A stretch of DNA of 34,409 nucleotides from Verrucomicrobiales bacterium (GTDB lineage Bacteria > Verrucomicrobiota > Verrucomicrobiia > Limisphaerales > JACDHS01): assembly GCA_028293445.1 (NCBI GenBank), contig JAQGOU010000281.1, forward strand, positions 1 to 34,409, written 5' to 3'. This document shows, piece by piece, positions 25,655 through 34,409 of this stretch (positions are counted from its first letter, which is position 1; every line of letters starts with the position of its first letter). Both the position numbers and the translations under genes were made by a program. The notes under the pieces are model-generated. The model searched no databases, was not told where the DNA came from, and saw nothing but the letters and a program-made list of their open reading frames with translations.

Positions 25655-28600
25655 TTACGGCACGTAAACGAATTTGATACCGTCGGCCATGACGCTCAGT
25701 CCGGCACCAATGAAGTTATCAGTAACCTTCACGGTCCCAGTTGTTCCAGCCAGGAAGTTATACGTCCCGGTTAGCAAGACCCATGTTCCACCGTTCACCT
25801 GTTGGTTAACCGTCACGGTCGGTGATCCGCCGTTATAGTTAATTACCACCGGAGCATTCGTTGGGCGGTTGGCACCTTGCGGATGCCATTCATAGATGCG
25901 GTAGTTGCCGGGTGTCACGATCGTCGGAGTGAAGGTCAGGAATGCTGTTCCAGTACCCGCACTCTTGAAGCGGTAGTCCGTCCCAAATTTATCTGTCGAA
26001 CTCGTGCCGCTTGACCACGTGCCGGTTACTGTAGCCGACGGGTTATCGATAATGATGTCAGCAACGGCGGTTGTAGTTGCAGTGGCCTGTGCTGAATTTG
26101 CGGATGCACCGCCTGAATTTGTTGAGCGGACAACGTAATAATATGCAGTGGATGGGATCAGGCTGGAATTGGTATAAACCGTCGTGTTCGCAGCCAGAGT
26201 CGCGATATCCGTATAGGGGCCGCCACTGGTCGTCCCGCGTGCTACGATAAAACCAGTTTCGTTCGCCGAATTGTCGGTCCAAGTCAGTTTAATCTGAGAT
26301 CCATTCAATGCAGTGGCAATCAATCCACTCGGAGCAGCAGGAGCACCCACTGAAGTGGTCGCGCTGGCTTGCGTGGAGTTGGTCGAGGAACCGCTTCCAT
26401 TGCTGGACCGGACCACAAAGTAGTAGGTTGTGCTCGAGGCCAAACCAGTGTTGGTGTACGAGACAATGTTTGCGCCCAGGGTAGCGATGTCGCTGTAAGG
26501 GCCGCCGGAAATGGTGCTACGAGCGACAATGAAATTGATCTCATTGGCAGAATTATCAGTCCACGTCAGCTTGATTGAAGAAGAACTGAGCGTCGTAGCA
26601 ATTAATCCTGTCGGGGCCGCGGGTGCGGGCGACAGAGTAGTTGCGCTCGCTCGAGCCGAGTTTGCAGAGGTGCCGCCAGCATTCGAAGCCCGGACAACGT
26701 AATAATATGTGGTACTCGGAGCTAACCCAGTATTGCTGTAAGAGATGACATTAGCGCCAAGAGTCACAATATCCGTGTAAGGCCCACCGGCAATTGTGCT
26801 TCGTGCGACAACGAAATTCGCTTCATTGGAGGAATTGTCCGTCCAGGCGAGGTTTATTTGAGTGGTGCTGATTGTGGTGGCCGTGAGCCCACTCGGAGCA
26901 GAAGGAATAGTTACCAACGTAGTCGCACTGGCCTGCGCCGAATTAGCGGATGAACCACCCGCATTGGAAGCGCGAACGACATAGTAATAAGTCGTTGTCG
27001 CAGCAAGCCCGGTGTCGTTGTAGCCGACCGTATTGGCCGCCAGTGTCACAATATCCGTATAAAGCCCGCCTGAAGTCGTGCTGCGCGCGACAATAAATCC
27101 GGTTTCGTTGGCTGAATTATCCGTCCAAGCCAAATTAATCTGAGACGCACTGATCGCAGTGGCAGTCAGACCACTCGGCGCAACCGGCGCGGTGGGCAAT
27201 GTGGTCGCACTGGCCTGCGCGGAATTAGCAGATGAACCACCCGCATTGGAAGCGCGAACGACATAGTAATAAGTCGTTGCCGCCGTGAGGCCGGTGTTGT
27301 TGTAGCTGACCGTGTTGACCGCCAGTGTGACAATATCGGTATAAGGCCCGCCTGATGTCGTGCTACGCGCTACAACAAATCCGGTTTCGTTCGTTGAATT
27401 ATCCGTCCAGGCCAAATTAATTTGAGATGCACTGATTGCAGTGGCGGTCAAACCACTCGGAGCAGAGGGAATGGTTACCAACGTGGTTGCACTGGCCTGC
27501 GCCGAATTAGCGGAGGAACCACCCGCACCGGAAGCGCGAACGACATAGTAATAAGTCGTTGCCTCCGCGAGCCCGGTATTGTTGTAGCTGACGGTGTTGG
27601 CCGCCAGTGTCACAATATCGGTATAAGGCCCACCTGATGTCGTGCTACGCGCGACGACAAATCCGGTTTCGTTGGCTGAATTATCCGTCCAGGCCAAATT
27701 AATCTGAGACGCGCTGATAGCAGTGGTGGTCAGGCCGCTCGGCGCATTCGGCACAGGGAGAGCGACCAGTTTAAGCGCATCCGCGATGACAATGTTTGTT
27801 CCGGTGTTACCGTCAGTAATTTTGATATTACCGGAATTTCCAGCGGCAAAGCTATATGTGCCAATCAAATTCCAGGCGCCTCCGCCGACCTTTTGATTAA
27901 CGAGGTTTGTAACGTTACCTCCGTTGTAGCTGATAACATACGGTGCGTTAGTGGCACGATTTCCACCCTGCGTATGCCACTCGTAAACTTCGTAGTTACC
28001 GGTGCTGGTAACATAAGGAGTATATTTAAGAGAGTTAGCACCCGAACCGCTGCCGATGTATCGATAGTTTGATCCGTATTTGTCTGTGGAAGACGAACCC
28101 GTTGCCCAGTTTCCTGTCACGACAGCCGAAACGTTATCAATGAGGAGATCTGTTTCAAATGTTGTCGCACTGGCTTCAGCCGAGTTAGCAGAGGTTCCAC
28201 CCGAATTCGATGCGCGGACGACATAATAATATGTGGTGTTCGTCGCACGGCCAGTATCGCTGTAAGCCGTTACATTGGCACCGAGCGTAGCAATGTTGGT
28301 GTAAGGACCACCGACCGTCAGGCTGCGCGCCAAAACAAAGCTGGTTTCATTTGCAGAATTGTCCGTCCAGGAAAGATCAATCCGGGTTGAACTGATTGCC
28401 ACTGCCGCCAACGCAGACGGCGCAGCAGGAGCCAACGGCAACGTTGTCGCACTTGCTTCAGCTGAGTTTGCAGAAGCGCCTCCGGAGTTTGACGCGCGAA
28501 CCACATAGTAATAGGTGGTATTGGCAGACAAACCGGTATTATTGTAAGCAACTGTATTTGCCGCCAGGGTAGCGATATCAACATACGAACCACCAGACGT

Positions 28601-31600
28601 CGTGCTGCGAGCCACAATCATGCTGGTTTCATTTCCTGAATTGTCAGTCCAGCTCAAATTGATTTGAGAAGCACTGATCGTCGCGGCGGATAAACCACTT
28701 GGTGCAGCAGGCGCGAGCGGAAGAGTCGTAGCACTGGCCTGCGCCGAGTTGGCTGAACTGCCACCCGTGTTCGAGGCGCGAACGACGTAGTAATAGGTGG
28801 TATTCGCAGTCAAACCGCTGTTGTTGTAACTGGTCGCATTGGCCGCGACGGTCACGATATCGGAATAAGGACCGCCGTTCACCGTGCTTCGCGCGACCGT
28901 GAAACCAGTTTCGTTAGCGGAATTATCGTTCCAGCTCAGATCAATCTGCGTGGCGCTGACGGTAGAGGCACTCAGTCCACTCGGTGCCGCCGGAGGCAAC
29001 GGAAGAGTCGTCGCAGTTCCCTGACCGGAATTGGCAGAATCGCCGCCCGTATTGCTGGCGCGAACCACGTAGTAATAAGCGGTATTTGCACTCAAACCTG
29101 TATCGCTATATCCAGTGGCATTTACACCCAGGGTGACGATATCATTGTATGGCCCACCCGGCGTGGCGCTGCGTGCCACGATAAATGCAGTTTCGTTGGA
29201 GGAATTGTCGGCCCAGCTCAAATTAATTTGCGAAGCGCTGACGGTAGAGGCACTCAATCCACTTGGAGCCGTTGGCGCATTCGGCAATGTAGTAGCACTG
29301 GCCTGCGCAGAATTAGCGGAGGAACCACCAGTGTTGCTCGCGCGAACGACGTAATAATAGGTGGTGTTCGCAGTCAAACCGCTGTCGCTGTAACTGGTCG
29401 CATTAGCTGCGGCGGTCACGATATCGGAATAAGGACCACCGTTCACCGTGCTTCGCGCGACCGTGAATCCGGTTTCGTTCGCGGAATTATCACTCCAGCT
29501 CAGATTGAGCTGCGTGGCGCTTACGGTAGAAGCATTCAGCCCACTTGGTGCCGCGGGAGGCAGCGGAAGAGTCGTCGCAGTTGCTTGACCAGAATTCGCA
29601 GAGTCGCCACCTGTGTTGCTGGCCCGCACCACATAATAATAGGCGGTATTCGCAATCAAACCAGAATCGCTATATCCGGTAACGTTCGCACCCAATGTCG
29701 CAATGTCGTTGTAAGGTCCACCAGAACTTGCGCTGCGGCCAACCACGAAGCTCGTTTCATTTGAGGAATTGTCAGCCCAGCTCAGGTCAATTTGGGAGGC
29801 ACTTACAGTCGATGCCGACAGTCCACTTGGCGCGGTCGGAGCATTCGGCAAGGTGGTTGCACTTGCTTGCACGTCATTAGCAGAGTCACCGCCAGTATTG
29901 CTGGCCCGCACGACGTAATAGTAGGTCGTGTTCGCCGTCAAACCAGTGTCGTTATAGGAAGTCGCATTGACACCCAATGTCACAATATCTGTATAAGGCC
30001 CGCCAGACGTCGCGCTACGAGCAACGACGAAGCCGGTTTCGTTGGATGAATTGTCAGCCCAGCTCAGATTGATCTGAGTCGCACTGATCGTTAACGCAGT
30101 CAAACCGCTTGGCGCACTCGGAGGATTTGGCAATGTGGTCGCACTGCCTTCCACTGAATTAGCAGAGTCACCGCCCGTGTTGCTCGCGCGCACAACGTAG
30201 TAGTAAGCAGTGTTGGCGATCAAATTGGTGTCGCTATAGGAAGTAACGTTTACGCCCAATGTCACGATGTCCGTATAAGAGCCACCGGAAGTCGCGCTAC
30301 GAGCAACGACAAAACCGGTTTCATTGGACGAATTGTCAGTCCAGCTCAGATCAATCTGAGTCGCACTTATCGTCGACGCGGCTAATCCGCTGGGTACGCC
30401 TGGCGCATTTGGCAAAGTGGTTCCAGCGGCTTCCGCAGTATTGGCAGAAGAACCACCAATGTTGCTGGCCCGCACAACGTAGTAGTAAGTGGTGTTCGCC
30501 GTCAATCCGGTGTCGCTATAACCGGCCACGTTGGCGCCCAGCGTGGCGATGTCGGTGTAAGCTCCACCAGACGTTTCGCTGCGAGCGACCACAAAACTCG
30601 TTTCGTTTCCAGAATTGTCCGTCCATGACAGATCAATCTGAGTTGCATTCACTGTCGCCGCGGCCAGACCACTCGGAGCGGTCGGAGGATTAGGCAACGT
30701 CGTGGCACTCGCTTGAGCAGAGTTAGCAGAAGCACCGCCAGCATTGCCGGAGCGAACCACATAGTAATAGGTCGTGTTAGCAGAGAGACCAGTATTGCTG
30801 TAGGCGGTGACATTGGCACCCAGCGTCACGATATCAGTGTAAGGCCCACCTGAAGTAGCACTACGCGCAACAATGAAGCTCGTTTCATTTCCGGAATTAT
30901 CCGTCCATGACAAATCAATCTGGGAAGCACTCACCGTCGTCGCACTCAAACCGCTCGGGGCTGATGGAGCGCCGACCGTGGTGGTAGCCGATCCCTGGTT
31001 AGACAGAGCGGATGAACCGCCGGTGTTGACAGCGCGGACTACGTAATAATAAGTCGTGCCAGCACTTAAACCGGTATTACTGTAGGAAGTCGTATTCGCC
31101 GCCAGGGTTGCAACGTCGGAATAAGGCCCACCTGAAGTCGTGCTGCGGGACAACACAAAGTTATCTTCGTTGGAAGAATTATCTGTCCACGAGAGATTGA
31201 TTTGAGAAGTTCCAGCCGCGGTTGCGGAAAGTCCGCTCGGTGCGAGAGGCGCGGTAACCAGCGGAACGTAGGCGAACTTGATCGCATCGGCCATCACCAA
31301 TTGGCCTGCGTCCGCGAAGCCATCCGTGATTCTGACAGACGCCGCCTGTCCCGATGCGAGGTTAAAGGTACCGAGCAGGTTCCATTTACCGCCGTTGCCC
31401 TGTTGGTTCACATTCAATGTAGCGCTGCCGCCATTGTAGCTGATGATGTGAGGGGCACCGAGGGTGCGGTTACTGCCTTGGGGATGCCATTCAAAAACCT
31501 TGTAATCGCCAGGAGTGAAGATTTCCGGAGTGAACAGTAAAGAAGCCGATCCGGTGCCTTGCGACTTGAAGCGATAGTCTGCGCCGAACTTGTCCGCCGA

Positions 31601-33292
31601 ACCAGTCCCGATACTCCAGGAACCAGTCACCGTTGCTGATTGGTTATCAACAATAATATCGGCTACAGAAGCATCGGTCGTCGCACTGGCTTCACTTGAG
31701 TAGGCAGAATAGCCGCCATGGTTTTCAGAACGAACCGCATAGTAGTATGTGGTAGTCGCTCCGACTTCAGAGTCTGTGTAAGCCGTGCTGCCGGCAGGAA
31801 GTGTAGCGATGGCAGTGTAAGGCCCGCCAGAATTCGTGCCGCGAGAGACAATCCAATCGAATTCATCGGTGGCATTGTCTGACCAGGTCAAACTAATCAA
31901 TGGGCCAGTCGAAGCGGTAGCGTTCAAGCCGACAGGAGCGGGTGGAACCGGAATGACATAAGAAAATTTGACAGCGTCCGCCATTATCAACTGTCCAGCA
32001 TCGGGGGTGGCATCCGTAATTTTGATGTTGGCAGACGTTCCGGCAACGAATGGAAAAGTCCCAAGCAACACCCAGGATCCGCCGGTCAAGGTCTGGTTCA
32101 CCTTTATGTTCGTTGTTCCACCGCTGTAAGTAAGGATGCAGGGTGCATTGGTCGTCCGGTTGGATCCCTTCGGATGCCATTCATACACTTTGTAATCGCC
32201 AGGAACAACAATCGTCGGGGTGAACGTTAATGAAGCCGTTCCGGTCCCCTGCCCTTTGCTGCGATAATCGGCCGCGTATTTATCGGCCGAGCTGGTTCCT
32301 AAAGTCCAGGTTCCAACCATTGTCGCCGCCTGGTTATCAACGATCACATCGGGCACACCCCACGCGTCACCGATTGTGACCGCAGCGATAGCAGGCCAAT
32401 GATTGGATGAATGTTCATGTGCATCCCACCAGTTAATGCTCTTATAGCCGCCAGCCGTGGCACCATTTGTATCCGCGTTGACCGCATTGGCAAAAGCCGT
32501 AATTTCCGAAGCCAGAACGTTGGTATTATCCGCCTGACCAATGAGTAGGAGCGGCTTAATCGCGTTGGTCCAGGTGCCGGAGAGAGAATTCTGCCAGTTG
32601 CGCCATTCCGTATCCACGTCAGCAAGCGTCTGTTCCGGTGTCAGCCCGAAATAGCCCCAATAGCATTGCGGCATCACAACATCGCAATAGTAACCAAATT
32701 CTTTGTAAGGGAACGATGAATGCAGGGAAATGTACGGCATGGGCGCATGGCCCAAAAGGCGGGTCGGATAGGCAGCTTTGAGCGCTGCACCATACTGCAT
32801 CGCACGGCTTGGCCCATTGGTTCCCAAACGTGAGCTTTCCCATTCCGCTTCCGCATCAATCACCCAACCGTCTGCACCCAGCGCCAGGCAGTTAGTCGCC
32901 ATGGCAATTTCCCCTGCCATGTCGGTTCCATAAGACCGGGTATAGGCAAAAATCTTCAAACCGACCTTGTGCGCCTGAGTGACGAGATTGGCAGTAAATT
33001 GCGGGCTTGCCTGCGATGGGTAATTCGTCGAACCAGTCCCAGCTTTGACAATGACGTAATTCATCCCTTGGTTCCTTTCGTACGACATCAAGCTTTGAAC
33101 GTCCGTCACCCCGGGTACCTGGTTATTCAGCTTGGCAATCGAAATAGACACCGACCAGATCCAGTCTCCCTTCCCCATGTTTTTAGGATCGATTCCGCCA
33201 TCAAGCGCTTTTGCCTGATGCGTAAAACCGAAAAGCAAAGCCAAACAGGCGAATGCAGCAAGGAGTTTAGAACGAAGGGTGGAGTTTTTCAT
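25655..33292 (-). CDS. Giant secreted TIM-barrel glycosidase-like protein, 18 Fn3 and 4 golvesin-C-like domains
   Basis: 2545 residues from the ATG at 33292, which begins the signal peptide MKNSTLRSKLLAAFACLALL ending AKA. The open frame extends 52 residues upstream, but that part is hydrophilic and runs through a leader hairpin. The head (31-314) is closely related to that of the neighbouring gene, with VIDAEAEWE kept, but the sixth-strand motif reads MPQCYW (C210) instead of MPQDYW. Then golvesin-C-like 1 (315-448), Fn3 (449-544), golvesin-C-like 2 (545-678), 11 Fn3 modules (679-1712), golvesin-C-like 3 (1713-1846), six Fn3 modules (1847-2410) and golvesin-C-like 4 (2411-2545). It is an expanded paralogue of the downstream gene, with eleven more Fn3 units and one extra golvesin-C-like domain. 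Probably an extended surface or secreted protein; enzyme activity is uncertain. Confidence 0.88.
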   Translation of the reverse strand: MKNSTLRSKLLAAFACLALLFGFTHQAKALDGGIDPKNMGKGDWIWSVSISIAKLNNQVPGVTDVQSLMSYERNQGMNYVIVKAGTGSTNYPSQASPQFTANLVTQAHKVGLKIFAYTRSYGTDMAGEIAMATNCLALGADGWVIDAEAEWESSRLGTNGPSRAMQYGAALKAAYPTRLLGHAPMPYISLHSSFPYKEFGYYCDVVMPQCYWGYFGLTPEQTLADVDTEWRNWQNSLSGTWTNAIKPLLLIGQADNTNVLASEITAFANAVNADTNGATAGGYKSINWWDAHEHSSNHWPAIAAVTIGDAWGVPDVIVDNQAATMVGTWTLGTSSADKYAADYRSKGQGTGTASLTFTPTIVVPGDYKVYEWHPKGSNRTTNAPCILTYSGGTTNIKVNQTLTGGSWVLLGTFPFVAGTSANIKITDATPDAGQLIMADAVKFSYVIPVPPAPVGLNATASTGPLISLTWSDNATDEFDWIVSRGTNSGGPYTAIATLPAGSTAYTDSEVGATTTYYYAVRSENHGGYSAYSSEASATTDASVADIIVDNQSATVTGSWSIGTGSADKFGADYRFKSQGTGSASLLFTPEIFTPGDYKVFEWHPQGSNRTLGAPHIISYNGGSATLNVNQQGNGGKWNLLGTFNLASGQAASVRITDGFADAGQLVMADAIKFAYVPLVTAPLAPSGLSATAAGTSQINLSWTDNSSNEDNFVLSRSTTSGGPYSDVATLAANTTSYSNTGLSAGTTYYYVVRAVNTGGSSALSNQGSATTTVGAPSAPSGLSATTVSASQIDLSWTDNSGNETSFIVARSATSGGPYTDIVTLGANVTAYSNTGLSANTTYYYVVRSGNAGGASANSAQASATTLPNPPTAPSGLAAATVNATQIDLSWTDNSGNETSFVVARSETSGGAYTDIATLGANVAGYSDTGLTANTTYYYVVRASNIGGSSANTAEAAGTTLPNAPGVPSGLAASTISATQIDLSWTDNSSNETGFVVARSATSGGSYTDIVTLGVNVTSYSDTNLIANTAYYYVVRASNTGGDSANSVEGSATTLPNPPSAPSGLTALTISATQINLSWADNSSNETGFVVARSATSGGPYTDIVTLGVNATSYNDTGLTANTTYYYVVRASNTGGDSANDVQASATTLPNAPTAPSGLSASTVSASQIDLSWADNSSNETSFVVGRSASSGGPYNDIATLGANVTGYSDSGLIANTAYYYVVRASNTGGDSANSGQATATTLPLPPAAPSGLNASTVSATQLNLSWSDNSANETGFTVARSTVNGGPYSDIVTAAANATSYSDSGLTANTTYYYVVRASNTGGSSANSAQASATTLPNAPTAPSGLSASTVSASQINLSWADNSSNETAFIVARSATPGGPYNDIVTLGVNATGYSDTGLSANTAYYYVVRASNTGGDSANSGQGTATTLPLPPAAPSGLSASTVSATQIDLSWNDNSANETGFTVARSTVNGGPYSDIVTVAANATSYNNSGLTANTTYYYVVRASNTGGSSANSAQASATTLPLAPAAPSGLSAATISASQINLSWTDNSGNETSMIVARSTTSGGSYVDIATLAANTVAYNNTGLSANTTYYYVVRASNSGGASANSAEASATTLPLAPAAPSALAAVAISSTRIDLSWTDNSANETSFVLARSLTVGGPYTNIATLGANVTAYSDTGRATNTTYYYVVRASNSGGTSANSAEASATTFETDLLIDNVSAVVTGNWATGSSSTDKYGSNYRYIGSGSGANSLKYTPYVTSTGNYEVYEWHTQGGNRATNAPYVISYNGGNVTNLVNQKVGGGAWNLIGTYSFAAGNSGNIKITDGNTGTNIVIADALKLVALPVPNAPSGLTTTAISASQINLAWTDNSANETGFVVARSTTSGGPYTDIVTLAANTVSYNNTGLAEATTYYYVVRASGAGGSSANSAQASATTLVTIPSAPSGLTATAISASQINLAWTDNSTNETGFVVARSTTSGGPYTDIVTLAVNTVSYNNTGLTAATTYYYVVRASNAGGSSANSAQASATTLPTAPVAPSGLTATAISASQINLAWTDNSANETGFIVARSTTSGGLYTDIVTLAANTVGYNDTGLAATTTYYYVVRASNAGGSSANSAQASATTLVTIPSAPSGLTATTISTTQINLAWTDNSSNEANFVVARSTIAGGPYTDIVTLGANVISYSNTGLAPSTTYYYVVRASNAGGTSANSARASATTLSPAPAAPTGLIATTLSSSSIKLTWTDNSANEINFIVARSTISGGPYSDIATLGANIVSYTNTGLASSTTYYFVVRSSNGSGSSTNSTQASATTSVGAPAAPSGLIATALNGSQIKLTWTDNSANETGFIVARGTTSGGPYTDIATLAANTTVYTNSSLIPSTAYYYVVRSTNSGGASANSAQATATTTAVADIIIDNPSATVTGTWSSGTSSTDKFGTDYRFKSAGTGTAFLTFTPTIVTPGNYRIYEWHPQGANRPTNAPVVINYNGGSPTVTVNQQVNGGTWVLLTGTYNFLAGTTGTVKVTDNFIGAGLSVMADGIKFVYVP
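26063..27754 (-). repeat. Second Fn3 array (six modules) of the 2545-residue protein
   Basis: Six 282-bp modules between golvesin-C-like domains 3 and 4. The first three (26909-27754) are nearly identical in protein and DNA, all with TAISASQINLAWTDNS, so they are recent copies. Confidence 0.9.
28157..31258 (-). repeat. First Fn3 array (eleven modules) of the 2545-residue protein
   Basis: Eleven 94-residue modules in tandem. Within it a two-module block of 564 bp is repeated: approximately 29285-29848 (modules 6 and 7) and 28721-29284 (modules 8 and 9), with matching segments at 28861 and 29425. Confidence 0.9.
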
Positions 33293-33362
33293 AAGGACAC
33301 GAAGGTTTTGTTGTGGCGGCATTATGGACGAATTCATGTGATCAACGTTTTTTACGAAGCCA

Positions 33363-33387
33363 ACGGGTTTACACCGCACAAACCCGT
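33363..33387 (-). promoter_or_regulatory. Leader hairpin upstream of the 2545-residue gene
   Basis: ACGGGTTT (33363-33370) and AAACCCGT (33380-33387) form a perfect 8-bp stem with a 9-nt loop, about 70 nt before the chosen ATG. There is no U-tract. It could be an mRNA-stabilising or regulatory 5' structure. I see no clear promoter boxes in 33293-33505. Confidence 0.35.
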
Positions 33388-33500
33388 CCATTGCCACCCA
33401 ATTCGCACGAACAACCGAAGACCAATCCCCGCAACGGAACGACCTCAAAACTGAGAATCAAGAACGCTAAGCAAATCTCGGAACACTAATAATTGGTAAG

Positions 33501-33535
33501 GAAAAACACCGACTGGGAACATTCCCAGTCGGTGT
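33501..33535 (-). terminator. Intrinsic terminator of the right-edge gene
   Basis: ACACCGACTGGGAA (33506-33519) and TTCCCAGTCGGTGT (33522-33535) are a perfect 14-bp inverted repeat, followed on the minus strand by five T. It lies 18 bp after the stop codon at 33554. Confidence 0.92.
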
Positions 33536-33553
33536 ATTTGGTTTATTTATCGT

Positions 33554-34409
33554 CTATTGCGAGACGTAAACCAGTTTCACCGCGTCGGCGACGATGACGG
33601 TTCCCGTGGTGAAATTATCGACGACACTGACCGTGCAGGCGGTTCCCTGCGAGAAGCTGAAGGTTCCCAGCAGGTTCCAAGTGCCACCCGAACCAGTTTG
33701 GTTAATGACAAAGGTTTGAGAAGCTCCCGTGTCACCATTATTTAACCGGTATTTTGCATCCACGGCCCGGTTAGCTCCAGCCGTATGCCATTCATAAACT
33801 TGATAAACCCCGCTGGCTGCGACGTTGGGCACGAATTGGCAACTCGCCGCCCCCGTTCCAGGTCCTTTATAGTTATAATTCGCCCCGTACTTGTCAGTGG
33901 AGCTGGTGCCAGTGGTCCAACTGCCTACCAGCGAAGCGGATGCGTTATCCATGATTATATCCGACGGCACGGGAAGGAACTTGATCGCGTCTGCTATCGC
34001 AATTTGCGTGGCGTCGGTAAACCCATCGGTGATACGGACGTATCCAGCCGCCCCGGATATCATGTTAAAGGTCCCGAGAAGATTCCATTTTCCGCCGTTG
34101 GCCGTCTGGTTGATATTGATCGTGGCAGTTCCACCGTTGTAACTCACAATATGGGGCGTCCCGGCAGAACGATTCCCCCCTTGTGTATGCCACTCGAAAA
34201 TCTGATAGTCCTTAGGAACTGCAATCGTGGGTGTATATTGCAAATAGGCTGCTCCGGTTCCCATACCCTTGTATCGATAGTCCGCGCCGTATTTGTCCGT
34301 GGCACTCGACGCGGTCGTCCACGTTCCCACCACGCTGGCGGCACCATTGTCCAGGACGATGCTGCCATCATTCGAGCTGATCGGCGAAAGCGCATTGGTC
34401 TTGATCGCG
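33554..34409 (-). CDS. Secreted golvesin-C-like repeat protein, 5' end outside the window
   Basis: Only the C-terminal part is visible, about 285 residues. The reading frame has no stop from 34333 to the window edge and reads through SIVLDNGAASVVGTW, the start of a golvesin-C-like domain. The GTG at 34333 is therefore an internal Val codon, not a start. Two golvesin-C-like domains are seen: one with YQIFEWHTQGGNRSAGTPHI, NINQTANGGKWNLLGTF and AIADAIKFL, and a second (DIIMDNASASLVGSW to IVADAVKLVYV) with the longer insertion RLNNGDTGASQTFVINQTG. It lies directly upstream of and in the same direction as the three other members of this family, and has its own terminator. The N-terminal head cannot be known from this window. 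Confidence 0.9.
   Translation of the reverse strand, partial: AIKTNALSPISSNDGSIVLDNGAASVVGTWTTASSATDKYGADYRYKGMGTGAAYLQYTPTIAVPKDYQIFEWHTQGGNRSAGTPHIVSYNGGTATININQTANGGKWNLLGTFNMISGAAGYVRITDGFTDATQIAIADAIKFLPVPSDIIMDNASASLVGSWTTGTSSTDKYGANYNYKGPGTGAASCQFVPNVAASGVYQVYEWHTAGANRAVDAKYRLNNGDTGASQTFVINQTGSGGTWNLLGTFSFSQGTACTVSVVDNFTTGTVIVADAVKLVYVSQ

Noticed and set aside
18478-30693. Many 60-240-codon plus-strand open frames, often starting MLRATMKLVSL or similar
   Set aside because: They are antisense images of the Fn3 modules, repeating with the 282-bp period because the coding strand repeats; no signal, domain or ribosome binding site supports them.
17592-33292. Mobile element or phage lysin cassette as origin of the GH25 gene
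   Set aside because: No holin, integrase, transposase or attachment site is visible, and the stalk domains match the neighbouring non-phage genes.
33293-33448. 52-residue N-terminal extension of the giant TIM-barrel protein
   Set aside because: It would bury the signal peptide behind a hydrophilic segment and cross the leader hairpin; the ATG at 33292 directly begins a normal signal peptide.

Overview
The window looks like chromosomal DNA of a Verrucomicrobiota bacterium, most like the Pedosphaera/Limisphaerales group. This is inferred from protein style, not from a marker gene. The signs are very long secreted proteins built of LamG, Fn3-like, FG-GAP/VCBS and golvesin-C-like modules, two secreted proteins ending in a 'FYRL/FFRL' C-terminal domain of a type common in that phylum, an ankyrin/CxxCH/toroid fusion, and little use of Shine-Dalgarno sites. 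I see no rRNA, tRNA, CRISPR array, transposase or phage gene.

Left part (1-6.5 kb): a small winged-helix regulator (minus strand) lies beside an AT-rich array repeating every 41 bp (about 482-891). A secreted ankyrin-repeat protein (minus) that also carries a CxxCH motif and an alpha/alpha-toroid domain follows. Divergent from it is a cytoplasmic three-PAS histidine kinase, translationally coupled (ATGA overlap) to a REC-LuxR response regulator.

Middle part (6.5-17.5 kb): a 1692-residue secreted protein with two LamG domains, one nested inside an Fn3-like module, and a seven-repeat FG-GAP propeller; an MFS transporter with a strong terminator hairpin just before its start; a VOC/PhnB-like protein; a secreted 556-residue protein of unknown function; and an amino-acid permease fused to a universal-stress domain.

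Right part (17.5-34.4 kb): four consecutive minus-strand genes, each followed by its own intrinsic terminator, encode giant secreted proteins on a shared chassis of golvesin-C-like domains and 94-residue Fn3 modules. One has a GH25 muramidase head. Two paralogues (1376 and 2545 residues from the chosen starts) have an uncharacterised TIM-barrel, glycosidase-like head. The fourth is cut by the window edge. The GH25 gene and its neighbour share promoter, leader hairpin and first codons although their catalytic heads differ, and the intergenic segment is itself duplicated. This suggests a family that evolves by tandem duplication, Fn3 expansion and head swapping. The larger TIM-barrel paralogue has Cys where the smaller has Asp at a position likely to line the active site. 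This cluster is the best candidate for a poorly described system: secreted cell-wall or glycan-acting enzymes with interchangeable heads on long repetitive stalks.
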